Shown: positions 8,135 to 17,318 of the stretch, in pieces
Layout: the number at the start of each line of letters is the position of its first letter
How positions within the stretch are numbered: the stretch's first letter is position 1
Assembly (NCBI RefSeq): GCF_023195925.1
Contig: NZ_JALPRE010000006.1
Coordinates: 1 to 64,000 of the forward strand
Source: Aquimarina acroporae
GTDB lineage: Bacteria; Bacteroidota; Bacteroidia; Flavobacteriales; Flavobacteriaceae
Direction of reading: 5' to 3'
DNA length: 64,000 nt
Program-made: the position numbers and the translations under genes
The notes under the pieces: generated by a model
Databases searched by the model: none
What the model was told of the DNA's origin: nothing
Seen by the model: the letters and a program-made list of their open reading frames with translations, nothing else

Positions 8135-9404
8135 GCTCTAAAATGCGTTCTAGTTTCATTCCGCGTGATCCTTTAATCAAAATTGCCATTTTGTGATCTT
8201 TAATGTTTAACCCTTTGGTTAGATCCTCAAAAGATTTAAATTTTTGTATTCTGGAAATATGGGCAGTGACCAAATTAAAATGATTGCCAATTAGAAAAAT
8301 TTCATTCACAGAGGTACCAGAGATTAGGTCAGCTATTTTTTGATGTTCCACTTCAGCATCATCCCCTAATTCAAACATGTCTCCAAGAAAACATACTTTG
8401 TATTGATAGTTAAGATGGTCAAAGTTGTTAATAGCTGCTTCCATGCTTGTTGGGTTGGCATTGTATGCATCAAGAATTATGGTATAATTACCTCGATTAA
8501 TAATTTGTGAGCGATTGTTTGTAGGGACATAAGATTCAATTGCTTTTTTGATCTTAGTTTTGTCTATTTTAAAATAACTTCCAATGGCAATTGCGGCTGC
8601 AATATTGGTAAAGTTATAAGAGCCAATTAAATTGCTTTGTATGCTAAGATTTTTATATAAAACTTCAACATTAGGTTTGACATTTATCAACTCAATGTTT
8701 GCCTCGCTTTCTTTTCGCTGTGAAAAACTATAAGTGTTCATTCCTTTTGAGGCATCTAATAATTTTTTGTCCTCAATGTTCAGAAAAACCAACTTATCGC
8801 GTTTTTTTAAGTGTTTGTACAGTTCTGTTTTTCCTTTAAGTACACCTTCTATCCCACCAAAACCTTCTAGATGAGCTTTGCCAATATTGGTAATATACCC
8901 ATAGTCTGGCATTGCAATATCTGATAAGAGAGCAATTTCACCAACATGATTTGCACCCATTTCTACAATACCTATTTGGGTATCTTTAGTCATGGATAAT
9001 AATGTAAGAGGCACACCAATATGATTGTTCAGATTCCCTCTAGTCGCAGTCGTATTGTAGTCTGTTGATAGTACACAATTAATTAACTCTTTAGTAGTCG
9101 TTTTTCCATTACTCCCGGTAAGTCCAATAATTGGGATACCAAGATACTGTCTATGAAAAGTGGCTAGATCTTGAAGCGTTTTTAGAACATCTGTAACCAG
9201 TATGTGTTTATCAGAATTTTTAAATTCGACTTCATCTATAATAGCATATGAGGCGCCAAGTTCTAGGGCTTGAGAACTATATGAATTTCCATTGAAATTT
9301 TCACCTTTCAGAGCAAAAAAAATGGTGTTAGATTTTATTTTTCGCGTATCTGTAGATACTCCGGTACTGTTTAAAAATAATTGGTGTATTTGATCGATGG
9401 TCAT
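8124..9404 (-). CDS. murF: UDP-N-acetylmuramoyl-tripeptide--D-alanyl-D-alanine ligase
   Basis: This cytoplasmic Mur ligase adds D-Ala-D-Ala to UDP-MurNAc-tripeptide, completing the peptidoglycan pentapeptide precursor. It has the ATP-binding loop GSNGKTTTKE (97-106), the central-domain VEMGANHVGEI, and the C-terminal LDAYNANPTSM and LGDMFELG motifs typical of MurF. At 426 residues it is near the family norm. It lies downstream of gldJ on the same strand, separated by a terminator. Confidence 0.95.
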   Translation of the reverse strand: MTIDQIHQLFLNSTGVSTDTRKIKSNTIFFALKGENFNGNSYSSQALELGASYAIIDEVEFKNSDKHILVTDVLKTLQDLATFHRQYLGIPIIGLTGSNGKTTTKELINCVLSTDYNTTATRGNLNNHIGVPLTLLSMTKDTQIGIVEMGANHVGEIALLSDIAMPDYGYITNIGKAHLEGFGGIEGVLKGKTELYKHLKKRDKLVFLNIEDKKLLDASKGMNTYSFSQRKESEANIELINVKPNVEVLYKNLSIQSNLIGSYNFTNIAAAIAIGSYFKIDKTKIKKAIESYVPTNNRSQIINRGNYTIILDAYNANPTSMEAAINNFDHLNYQYKVCFLGDMFELGDDAEVEHQKIADLISGTSVNEIFLIGNHFNLVTAHISRIQKFKSFEDLTKGLNIKDHKMAILIKGSRGMKLERILELIH

Positions 9405-9420
9405 AAAAACATGATAATAT

Positions 9421-9451
9421 TAAAAAGCCCTGACAAATATGTTCAGGGCTT
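9421..9451 (-). terminator. Terminator between gldJ and murF
   Basis: On the minus strand a 9-base-pair stem (AAGCCCTGA, 9425-9433 with 9443-9451, loop of 9) is followed by a run of T. It ends the gldJ transcript 37 bases after its stop and may partly insulate murF. Confidence 0.8.
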
Positions 9452-9487
9452 CTTGGTAATTATAACGAACTTTAATATAATTCTTAA

Positions 9488-11164
9488 TTATCTTTTTGGT
9501 TTCTGGTGTCTAGGGGTCTTTTTCTTTCTAGCTTTTGTTCCCACGCGAGACATCGCATTTCTGAAACCAATATAATCTGTTGCCATATCTTGTGGCATAA
9601 ATCTTCTTTGAGCAGGGTCTAACCAGTATGCTCTATCTTTCCAAGAACCTCCTTTGTAAACTCTCACATTGTCGTCTACAATAGTAGTTCTTGTACTAGA
9701 CTCATCATATCTTCGATCTAACTTCGTGCTATCTTGAGAATCTGGACCTACATAATGAATAGGAGCATTATACATTCTTCTGTTAGGAAGATTGTCATCT
9801 TGGTAACCTTCAAAATATCTAGAAGAACTTTTATCTCCATCTCTATAGTTTCTATTGTCACTATCAGTAAAATTAGTTCTCATATAAGTATCTTCATCTG
9901 AGATAGGAACTTGAAGAATTCCTCCAGGTAATACACGAGCTATAATTTTACCATTACTTAAAGTATCATAAACAATAGAGTCTGTCATTACAACTTTAAC
10001 CGTTCCGTCAGGGTTGATAGCATTTTTGGTATATACATTACCTCTGTAGTAGTTGAAATCGTTATACTCATCATCTACAATAGGTCTATAAACATCAGCT
10101 ACCCATTCTGCAACGTTACCTGCCATATCATATAATCCATAGTCATTTGGATCATACGATTTAACTGGTGCAGTAATATCGGCACCATCATCACTCCATC
10201 CTGCAATTCCACCATAATCACCATCTCCTTGCTTAAAGTTAGCTAATTGATCACCACGGGTTCTTCTTTTTCCTGAACGAGTATATTTCCCACTCCAAGG
10301 ATATTTTTTTCTTCCTCTATAAATATTGTAACTTCTAATTTCAACCAATCCTAAAGCTGCATATTCCCACTCAGCTTCGGTCGGAAGCCTATACTTTGGA
10401 AGCAAAAGACCATCTTTTCTTTGAATGTACAAACCAGTAGAGTCGTTGGTCTTTGCATATCTTTCAGAAGATTTACCTCCTCGAATAGCCTCATCGTTTC
10501 CTCCATAAGTTTGAGAAGGCGCGTTTAAGTATGTTTCAGTATCGAAAGTACTTTCAGCTGAAACATCTTCAAAAGGAGCATTTTCCTTTATAACTTGTTC
10601 CTCTTCTAAAATTCTTTCGTTAACGCGATTTGTTCTCCAGTTACTAAATTCTACAGCTTGAATCCAATTTACACCTACAACAGGGTAATTAGCATAAGCC
10701 GGGTGACGAAGATAGTTGTTAGTCATCATTTCATTGAAACCTAAACGGTTTCTCCAAACTAGTGTATCAGGAAGAGCACCGTAATAAATGTTTCTATATT
10801 TAGGCTCGGTAGGAGGATATACTCCTTTTAACCAATCTAAATATTCAAGATACATGATGTTGGTTACCTCAGTTTCATCCATGTAAAAAGATTGTACATG
10901 CTGTTGAGTTGGAGTGTTATTCCAGTCATGCATCACATCATCTTGAACTCTTCCCATGGTGAAGGTACCTCCTTCAATAAAAACTAAACCTGGACCTGTT
11001 TCTTGTTCTTTGTAGTTTGTATTTACCTGAAAACCGCCGTCTTTGGAATTATATTTCCAACCGGTGGCTCTAGAACTACTCCCATAATCGTTCTTAGAAC
11101 AACTAAATAGTAAAACACTAACGGAAAGTGCCATTAGCGACTTAATAATAAACGCGTTTTTCAT
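9488..11164 (-). CDS. gldJ: Gliding motility lipoprotein GldJ
   Basis: GldJ is an outer-membrane-associated lipoprotein needed for type IX secretion and gliding in Flavobacterium. The protein has a signal peptide with lipobox LLFSC (C22). A sulfatase-modifying/FGE-like domain follows, beginning GLVFIEGGTFTMG and continuing with FYMDETEVTN, RLPTEAEWEYAA, YDMAGNVAEWV and KGGSWKDRAYW. The C-terminus is very basic (KARKKKTPRHQKPKR). At 558 residues it matches the family. It lies beside porV, as in other flavobacteria, but on the opposite strand and without porU. Confidence 0.95.
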   Translation of the reverse strand: MKNAFIIKSLMALSVSVLLFSCSKNDYGSSSRATGWKYNSKDGGFQVNTNYKEQETGPGLVFIEGGTFTMGRVQDDVMHDWNNTPTQQHVQSFYMDETEVTNIMYLEYLDWLKGVYPPTEPKYRNIYYGALPDTLVWRNRLGFNEMMTNNYLRHPAYANYPVVGVNWIQAVEFSNWRTNRVNERILEEEQVIKENAPFEDVSAESTFDTETYLNAPSQTYGGNDEAIRGGKSSERYAKTNDSTGLYIQRKDGLLLPKYRLPTEAEWEYAALGLVEIRSYNIYRGRKKYPWSGKYTRSGKRRTRGDQLANFKQGDGDYGGIAGWSDDGADITAPVKSYDPNDYGLYDMAGNVAEWVADVYRPIVDDEYNDFNYYRGNVYTKNAINPDGTVKVVMTDSIVYDTLSNGKIIARVLPGGILQVPISDEDTYMRTNFTDSDNRNYRDGDKSSSRYFEGYQDDNLPNRRMYNAPIHYVGPDSQDSTKLDRRYDESSTRTTIVDDNVRVYKGGSWKDRAYWLDPAQRRFMPQDMATDYIGFRNAMSRVGTKARKKKTPRHQKPKR

Positions 11165-11712
11165 AATCTTAAGTTCGTTAAAGTAGAAATTAGGGCTTGC
11201 AATATAACAATAAACGTTAAATTTTGCCTAAATTTTTTAAAATATTATCAATTCATAACTTTTTATGAATTTCCAACGACTTTGGTTTAACGGAATATTT
11301 CTTGGTTTATTATTTGAAAAAGAAGAAAAACGGTAAAATGTAAATTAAAAAAAACCTTTGTTATACCACGGTTATAATGCCACTGTAATAGGAATACTAA
11401 AATTAATTAGATTTCATCGTTAATATGTAATAGTAATTTCTTTTCTTTAATCTCTGATAGCACAAAGTGAATACTACTGTAATAACTAATCAACTGTAGT
11501 TAATTAATTTTAAAGATTTGTTCTTGATATTATATTGGTAAACCTCCTGATGTTTCTACTTCTAAAATAGGTTTTGTTTAAATCATTTTATGAGTCATAT
11601 AAGATATTCGGAAATTTTACGTTAACTAGAGAGCAGATGAAAAAAATTAAATAACTCACTATTTTTTAATCACTAAATAACTATATATTTGTCAAACTCA
11701 ATTTTTGCAGGT
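11165..11712 (+). other. 548-base divergent intergenic region between gldJ and porV
   Basis: No ORF of plausible composition is present on either strand, and I see no remnant of porU, which commonly occupies this position. The region is AT-rich. It contains a perfect 9-base inverted repeat (AATTCATAA, 11250-11258 with 11263-11271, 4-base spacer) and the porV promoter box at 11684. It therefore appears to be purely regulatory for two divergently transcribed secretion/motility genes. Confidence 0.6.
11684..11691 (+). promoter_or_regulatory. porV promoter -7 box
   Basis: TATATTTG matches the Bacteroidota -7 consensus TAnnTTTG, 21 bases before the porV ATG. No clear -33 TTG is seen at the usual distance. 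The box overlaps the TTG at 11689, arguing against that codon as the start. Confidence 0.65.
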
Positions 11713-12864
11713 ATGAAAAAAACAATTATTCTTGGTCTTGTCGCTTTACTGCTTTGTAATTTCAACGCCAAGGCTCAAGATAACAGAGCAATCACAACAG
11801 CCACACCATTTTTATTAATTGCAGCAGATGCTAGAGCGGCGGGATTAGCAGATCAGGGGGTAGCTACTTCGCCAGATGCTTTTTCACAACAATGGAATCC
11901 GGCTAAATATGCTTTCATCAAAAATAAACAAGGGGTAGGGGTGAATTATACACCTTATCTTAGTAATTTGGTGAATGATATCTTTTTAGGTAATCTTAAT
12001 TATTATAATCGTATTAATGAAAGAAGTGCGGTTGCAGCAAGTTTTAGATATTTCAGTCTTGGTGATATTGAGTTTAGACAAACTGCTGATGGAGCAGCTA
12101 ATACACAGCGTCCTAACGAATTTACTCTAGATGTATCATATGCGTTGAAATTGAGTGATCATTTTTCGATGGCGGTTGCTGGTCGTTATTTACGTTCTGA
12201 CCTTAGGCTTCAAACAGCAGATGCAGATGACGCTAGTGCTGCAGGAAGCTTCGGTGTAGATATCGCTGGTTTCTTTAGAAGCGAGGAAATTGCTTTTAAT
12301 TCTTTTAATGGTAGATGGAGAGCAGGAGCAACGATTTCTAATATAGGTCCGAAAATTAAATATGACGATGCAGGACAAGAAAACTTTATTCCAACCAATT
12401 TTAGATTAGGGGGATCTTTCGATTTTATTTTTAATGAAGATAACAGACTTACTCCATCTATAGAATTTAGTAAACTACTAGTGCCTACACCTCAAGATTT
12501 TGATAACGATGGTGATATTGATGCCGATGATAACAGAGAATATCAAGATATAAGTGAATTTGGAGCTATTTTTTCTTCTTGGGGAGATGCCGATGGAGGT
12601 TTTAGTGAGGAGTTAAAGGAGATTACTTGGGCCTTAGGTGCAGAGTATATGTATAGAGATGTATTTGCTTTTAGAGCAGGTTATTTTAATGAAGCTGAAG
12701 AAAAAGGAGCTAGAAAGTTCCTATCACTAGGAGCAGGATTTAAATACAATGTGGTGAACCTTGATGTTTCCTATTTATTCTCTACTTCTGCGGTTAGAAG
12801 CCCATTAGAAGGAACATTAAGATTCGGACTAACATTTAATTTCGGAGACGAATATTACGATTAA
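11713..12864 (+). CDS. porV: Type IX secretion system outer membrane protein PorV
   Basis: PorV (LptO-like) is a FadL-type outer-membrane beta-barrel that shuttles cargo from the SprA translocon to the cell-surface attachment complex with PorU. The start at ATG 11713 gives a clean signal peptide (KKTIILGLVALLLC to AKAQ). The mature N-terminus contains FLLIAADARAAGLADQGVATSPDAFSQQWNPAK in pieces that are highly typical of PorV. The protein ends in a beta strand, RFGLTFNFGDEYYD. An acidic insert (DNDGDIDADDN) lies mid-protein and may bind calcium. A strong terminator follows. Confidence 0.93.
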   Translation: MKKTIILGLVALLLCNFNAKAQDNRAITTATPFLLIAADARAAGLADQGVATSPDAFSQQWNPAKYAFIKNKQGVGVNYTPYLSNLVNDIFLGNLNYYNRINERSAVAASFRYFSLGDIEFRQTADGAANTQRPNEFTLDVSYALKLSDHFSMAVAGRYLRSDLRLQTADADDASAAGSFGVDIAGFFRSEEIAFNSFNGRWRAGATISNIGPKIKYDDAGQENFIPTNFRLGGSFDFIFNEDNRLTPSIEFSKLLVPTPQDFDNDGDIDADDNREYQDISEFGAIFSSWGDADGGFSEELKEITWALGAEYMYRDVFAFRAGYFNEAEEKGARKFLSLGAGFKYNVVNLDVSYLFSTSAVRSPLEGTLRFGLTFNFGDEYYD

Positions 12865-12886
12865 ATAGATATAGTAATGCAACTTG

Positions 12887-12923
12887 AAAAAAGTATCAAG
12901 CTTTAGAGTTTGATACTTTTTTT
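12887..12923 (+). terminator. Terminator after porV
   Basis: The arms AAGTATCAA (12891-12899) and TTGATACTT (12910-12918) are flanked by an A run and a T run that extend the pairing. The hairpin lies 22 bases after the porV stop. Confidence 0.85.
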
Positions 12924-12970
12924 GTTTGTAGTACATTGAGTGCCCATTTTTTTGTAGTTAATAAAACAAG

Positions 12971-13453
12971 ATGAAGGAAATAGAAATTAAATCAGTTTTG
13001 CAGGTTTTTGAATCATTCGATGAGCTTTCAGATGATGTTAAAATGTTAATGGAGGCTTCGATGAAAATTAGAGATAAAGCCTATGCGCCATATTCAGAAT
13101 TTTTAGTTGGTGCTGCTTTATTGCTTGAAAACGGAGAGGTAGTGGTGGGAAATAATCAGGAGAATGCATGTTATCCTTCAGGATTGTGTGCTGAGCGTAC
13201 AGCTATCTATTATGCAGGAGCCAATTTTCCAGATGTACCCATTTTAAGGATGGCACTTACCGCAAAATCTCTTAAGTATCAACTTGTAACTCCAACACCT
13301 CCATGCGGAGCATGTAGGCAAGCAATTGCAGAATATGAGTTGAAACAGGAGAAGCCTATAGAGATATTTTTTATGGGAGAGACAGGAAAAGTGGTGAAAT
13401 CTTCATCATTATCTAATTTATTGCCACTTATTTTCGATAATTCGTATTTATAA
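12971..13453 (+). CDS. cdd: Cytidine deaminase
   Basis: This 160-residue enzyme deaminates cytidine and deoxycytidine to uridines in pyrimidine salvage. The zinc site of the small tetrameric cytidine deaminases is intact, with CAERTA (catalytic Glu) and PCGACRQ. The APYSEFLVGAAL substrate-binding segment is also present. It sits between porV and pdhA, an arrangement common in flavobacteria, but terminators or promoters on both sides suggest it is a single-gene unit. Confidence 0.95.
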   Translation: MKEIEIKSVLQVFESFDELSDDVKMLMEASMKIRDKAYAPYSEFLVGAALLLENGEVVVGNNQENACYPSGLCAERTAIYYAGANFPDVPILRMALTAKSLKYQLVTPTPPCGACRQAIAEYELKQEKPIEIFFMGETGKVVKSSSLSNLLPLIFDNSYL

Positions 13454-13507
13454 CGTTTTCGTAATTTATATTTTATTAAACTCCTTTTCCTTTAATTTCT
13501 AATCCCT

Positions 13508-13515
13508 TATTTTTG
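13508..13515 (+). promoter_or_regulatory. Probable pdhA promoter -7 box
   Basis: TATTTTTG matches TAnnTTTG and lies 88 bases upstream of pdhA, which leaves a moderately long leader. No convincing -33 element is seen. Confidence 0.4.
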
Positions 13516-13603
13516 TTTTTCGTTCTTTAACGAAATTATCGGAAAAAATTAAATAATTATCTTTTGGGGATAATTAAATGTCACACATTCAGTACAATTG
13601 TAG

Positions 13604-14605
13604 ATGAAAAAAATAACCAAAGAAGTATACCTTAATTGGTATGAAGAAATGCTCTTCTGGAGAAAGTTTGAGGATAAATTAGCACAAGTTTATATTCAAC
13701 AAAAAGTTAGAGGTTTTTTGCATTTATATAATGGACAAGAAGCTATTTTGGCAGGAGCTCTTCATGCCATGGACCTTACCAAAGATCGAATGATCACTGC
13801 ATATAGAAACCATGTTCAGCCTATTGGAATGGGAGAAGATCCTAAACGAGTTATGGCAGAACTATATGGTAAAGGAACAGGTACTTCTCAAGGTTTGGGA
13901 GGATCAATGCATATATTCTCGAAAGAACATCGTTTTTACGGAGGACATGGTATTGTAGGAGGACAAATTCCTTTAGGAGCAGGTCTTGCATTTGCAGATA
14001 AATATCATAAGAGAGACTCGGTTACCCTAACCTTTATGGGAGACGGTGCAACACGTCAAGGTTCATTGCATGAAACCTTTAACCTGGCTATGCTTTGGAA
14101 TTTACCAGTAGTTTTCTGTGTAGAGAATAATGGTTATGCAATGGGAACCTCTGTTGAAAGAACTGCAAATCATACCGATATCTGGAAACTGGGATTGGGG
14201 TATGAAATGCCATGTGGTCCTGTAGATGCTATGAATCCTGTGAAAGTAGCAGAAGCTATGGATGAGGCAATTACCAGAGCCAGAACCGGAGGTGGACCAA
14301 CGTTCTTAGAATTAAAGACATATCGTTACCGAGGGCACTCTATGAGTGATGCTCAAAAATATCGAACCAAAGAAGAGGTTGGAGAATATCAAAAAATAGA
14401 TCCTATTACTCAGGTATTAGATATTATTAAGGAGAAGAAGTATGCTACCGATGATGAAATTGCGACTATAGATAAAAGGGTGAAAGATCGAGTAGCAGAA
14501 TGTCAAAAGTTTGCAGAAGAATCACCGTTCCCAGAAAAGAACGTGATGTATGATGTAGTATATGAACAAGATGATTATCCGTTTTTATCACACAAACCAC
14601 AATAA
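13604..14605 (+). CDS. pdhA: Pyruvate dehydrogenase E1 component, alpha subunit
   Basis: This thiamine-diphosphate subunit, with an E1-beta encoded elsewhere, decarboxylates pyruvate and transfers the acetyl group to the E2 lipoyl arm. It has GGSMHIF, the ThDP/Mg motif GDGATRQGS with downstream ENNGYAMGT, and the phosphorylation-loop-like YRYRGHSMSDAQKYR. Its 333 residues are typical. It sits 3 bases before the E2 gene, forming a two-gene operon. The beta subunit gene is not adjacent, a split arrangement I believe is common in flavobacteria. Confidence 0.94.
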   Translation: MKKITKEVYLNWYEEMLFWRKFEDKLAQVYIQQKVRGFLHLYNGQEAILAGALHAMDLTKDRMITAYRNHVQPIGMGEDPKRVMAELYGKGTGTSQGLGGSMHIFSKEHRFYGGHGIVGGQIPLGAGLAFADKYHKRDSVTLTFMGDGATRQGSLHETFNLAMLWNLPVVFCVENNGYAMGTSVERTANHTDIWKLGLGYEMPCGPVDAMNPVKVAEAMDEAITRARTGGGPTFLELKTYRYRGHSMSDAQKYRTKEEVGEYQKIDPITQVLDIIKEKKYATDDEIATIDKRVKDRVAECQKFAEESPFPEKNVMYDVVYEQDDYPFLSHKPQ

Positions 14606-14608
14606 ATT

Positions 14609-16216
14609 ATGGCTACAGTAATAAATATGCCGCGATTGAGCGATACCATGGAAGAAGGGGTAGTCGCAAAGTGGCTTGTCAAAAAAGGAGATAAAATAAG
14701 TGAAGGAGATATCCTTGCTGAAATAGAAACAGACAAGGCTACTATGGAGTTTGAATCCTTTTATGAGGGTACACTGCTTCATATTGGTATTGAAGAAGGA
14801 GAAACTGCGCCAGTTGATAAATTATTGGCGATTATTGGTGAAGAAGGTGAAGATATTTCGGGATTACTTAATGGTAATGGAGCGCCTCAATCTGAAACTG
14901 CAGCAGAAGAAAAAGTAGAAGATACCGTTTCAGTATCATCTGGATCGACTGAAATTCCTGAAGGAGTTGAAGTAATCACAATGCCTCGTCTAAGTGATAC
15001 CATGGAAGAAGGTACAGTTGCTTCTTGGTTAAAAAAAGTAGGAGATACCGTTGAAGAAGGAGATATTCTTGCCGAGATAGAAACAGATAAAGCAACTATG
15101 GAGTTTGAATCTTTCTACAATGGAACATTACTTCATATAGGTATAGAAGAAGGTCAAACTGCTCCTGTAGACGCTCTTTTGGCGATCATAGGTCCTGCCG
15201 GAACCGATGTGTCTGGAATTAAAGATGGAGCTGTAGCTACTACTTCTAGTGCTAAAAGTGTAGAAGCGCCGCCTGTAGCAGAGGAAAAAGCTGCTCCAGC
15301 CTCAGTATCAGTTTCTGGTGGAACTGGAGACAGTGGTGGAAGAATATTTGCATCTCCTTTGGCTAAAAAAATTGCAAGTGATAAAGGTATTGACCTTTCT
15401 CAAGTAAAAGGTAGCGGAGAAAATGGCAGAATAGTAAAGAGAGATGTAGAGTCATTTACACCAGCTGCAGCACCCGCACCAGCGGTTGAGGCAAAAGCAT
15501 CATCTCCGGTTCAGTCTTTTACCCCAGCTGGAGAAGAAAGTTTTGAAGAAGTGAATAACTCGCAGATGAGAAAAGCTATTGCAAAAGGGCTTTCGGCATC
15601 TAAATTTACAGCTCCTCATTATTATCTTACTGTAGAGTTAGATATGGAGAATGCGATGGCATCAAGAAAAAATATTAATAGTATACCAGATACAAAGGTG
15701 TCTTTTAACGATATGGTAGTAAAAGCTTGTGCTATGGCGTTGAGAAAACATCCTCAGGTAAATACGCAATGGACAGATAAGGCTACCCGATATGCAAAGC
15801 ATATTAATATTGGAGTGGCGGTTGCTGTGCCAGACGGTTTAGTAGTTCCTGTATTACCTTTTACAGATCAAATGTCATTAACACAAATTGGAGCGAAAGT
15901 AAAAGACTTGGCAGTAAAAGCTAGAAATAAAAAGTTAACTCCTCAAGAGATGTCAGGGAGTACGTTTACAGTTTCTAATTTAGGAATGTTTGGTATTCAG
16001 GAATTTACTTCAATTATCAATCAGCCTAATTCAGCTATTTTGTCTGTAGGTACGATCGTTGAAAAACCTGTTGTTAAAAATGGTCAAATTGTGGTAGGAA
16101 ATACAATGAAAGTGACATTAGCTTGTGACCATAGAACCGTAGACGGTGCTACCGGCGCACAATTTTTACAAACATTAAAACAGTACTTGGAGAATCCGGT
16201 TACTATGTTGGCTTAA
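14609..16216 (+). CDS. pdhC: Pyruvate dehydrogenase E2, dihydrolipoamide acetyltransferase
   Basis: This 535-residue core protein of the pyruvate dehydrogenase complex makes acetyl-CoA. It has two N-terminal lipoyl domains, each with ETDKATME (lipoyl lysines K43 and K161), separated by flexible acidic and Ala/Pro-rich linkers. A peripheral E3/E1-binding domain follows (ASPLAKKIASDKGIDL, about 248-285), then the trimeric acetyltransferase domain with the catalytic DHRTVDGA motif near the C-terminus. The tandem lipoyl domains are nearly identical in sequence, indicating internal duplication. A terminator follows 31 bases after the stop. Confidence 0.95.
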   Translation: MATVINMPRLSDTMEEGVVAKWLVKKGDKISEGDILAEIETDKATMEFESFYEGTLLHIGIEEGETAPVDKLLAIIGEEGEDISGLLNGNGAPQSETAAEEKVEDTVSVSSGSTEIPEGVEVITMPRLSDTMEEGTVASWLKKVGDTVEEGDILAEIETDKATMEFESFYNGTLLHIGIEEGQTAPVDALLAIIGPAGTDVSGIKDGAVATTSSAKSVEAPPVAEEKAAPASVSVSGGTGDSGGRIFASPLAKKIASDKGIDLSQVKGSGENGRIVKRDVESFTPAAAPAPAVEAKASSPVQSFTPAGEESFEEVNNSQMRKAIAKGLSASKFTAPHYYLTVELDMENAMASRKNINSIPDTKVSFNDMVVKACAMALRKHPQVNTQWTDKATRYAKHINIGVAVAVPDGLVVPVLPFTDQMSLTQIGAKVKDLAVKARNKKLTPQEMSGSTFTVSNLGMFGIQEFTSIINQPNSAILSVGTIVEKPVVKNGQIVVGNTMKVTLACDHRTVDGATGAQFLQTLKQYLENPVTMLA

Positions 16217-16247
16217 TTAACATATAATAAAGAGTATTTTATATATT

Positions 16248-16275
16248 CCCACCTCTGTAGAGGTGGGATTTTTTT
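16248..16275 (+). terminator. Terminator of the pdhAC operon
   Basis: A perfect 9-base-pair GC-rich stem (CCCACCTCT, 16248-16256, with 16259-16267) runs into seven T residues. Confidence 0.9.
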
Positions 16276-16300
16276 ATCTTTAGCACAAAACAAATTTCAA

Positions 16301-17299
16301 ATGAAAAAATATATTGGATTACTATTAGTTTTTGGATTATTCATTGCTTGCAAACAAGTAACTGTTGCCCAGTCGGGTGAAAAACATAAGCACGCCAATG
16401 TTGATGGAGAAGATGAACCGGCTTATCCCAAGGGCTTTATTACGACTGAATATGTTGCAAAAGCAATGAATTTTTTAGCAGGTGATGAGTTAGAAGGAAG
16501 AGATACGGGAAGTCAAGGGTATGAAATGGCAGCACAATTTGTTGAAAAAGAATTTAAATCTTTGGGGATCGAGCCATATTTTGAAAGTTATAGAGATTCA
16601 TTGATGGCAAAAGGTGTAGGGACGTTTAATGTAGTTGGGTATCTTAAAGGACATGATAAAGTATTGGCAAATGAATTTGTGATTATTGGAGCGCATTTGG
16701 ATCACATCGGAAAAGCTGATGAAGTTAATGGTGATAGTATTGCAAATGGAGCGAATGACAATGCAGCAGGTAGCTCGGCAGTACTTGCATTAGCCAAACA
16801 ACTTGCAGAACTTAAAATGAACCAACGTAGCATTTTGTTTGTCCTTTTTGGAGCTGAAGAAAAAGGGTTATTAGGGTCAAAACATCTTGCCAAAGTGTTG
16901 AAAGATAAAAATATTGATTTATATACTATGGTAAATTTTGAAATGATTGGTGTTCCCTTAAATGATAAGTCTTACCAGGCCTATATCACTGGGTATGATA
17001 AGTCAAATATGGCTGCTAAGATTAATGAATATTCTGGGGAAGAATTAATAGGGTTTTTGGCAAAAGCTAAACAATTTCAATTATTTCAAAGAAGTGATAA
17101 CTACCCTTTTTATCAGCAATTTAAGGTGCCATGCCAAACAATTTCAACCTTCGATTTCACGAATTATGAATATTATCATCATGTCGATGACGAAACGTCT
17201 GAAATGAATTTTGAATTTATGGCCGAATTGATTAATAAATGTTTGCCCGCGGTATTAAAAATATCTAATACACCGTCAAAAGAAATTAAACTAAATTAA
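16301..17299 (+). CDS. Secreted M28 family zinc peptidase (lipoprotein)
   Basis: This 332-residue protein has a signal peptide with a likely lipobox (LFIAC, C17). It is therefore probably anchored in the envelope and exported by the Sec route. The M28 aminopeptidase core is visible: GAHLDHIG, GANDNAAGSSAV (bridging Asp), FGAEEKGLLGS (catalytic Glu pair), a later EMIG segment and YYHHVDD near the end. These supply the two-zinc site. Substrates are probably peptides. It follows the pdh terminator closely and precedes an SDR gene by 19 bases, so those two may be co-transcribed. Confidence 0.9.
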   Translation: MKKYIGLLLVFGLFIACKQVTVAQSGEKHKHANVDGEDEPAYPKGFITTEYVAKAMNFLAGDELEGRDTGSQGYEMAAQFVEKEFKSLGIEPYFESYRDSLMAKGVGTFNVVGYLKGHDKVLANEFVIIGAHLDHIGKADEVNGDSIANGANDNAAGSSAVLALAKQLAELKMNQRSILFVLFGAEEKGLLGSKHLAKVLKDKNIDLYTMVNFEMIGVPLNDKSYQAYITGYDKSNMAAKINEYSGEELIGFLAKAKQFQLFQRSDNYPFYQQFKVPCQTISTFDFTNYEYYHHVDDETSEMNFEFMAELINKCLPAVLKISNTPSKEIKLN

Positions 17300-17318
17300 C
17301 CGATAGGTACTTACCCAT

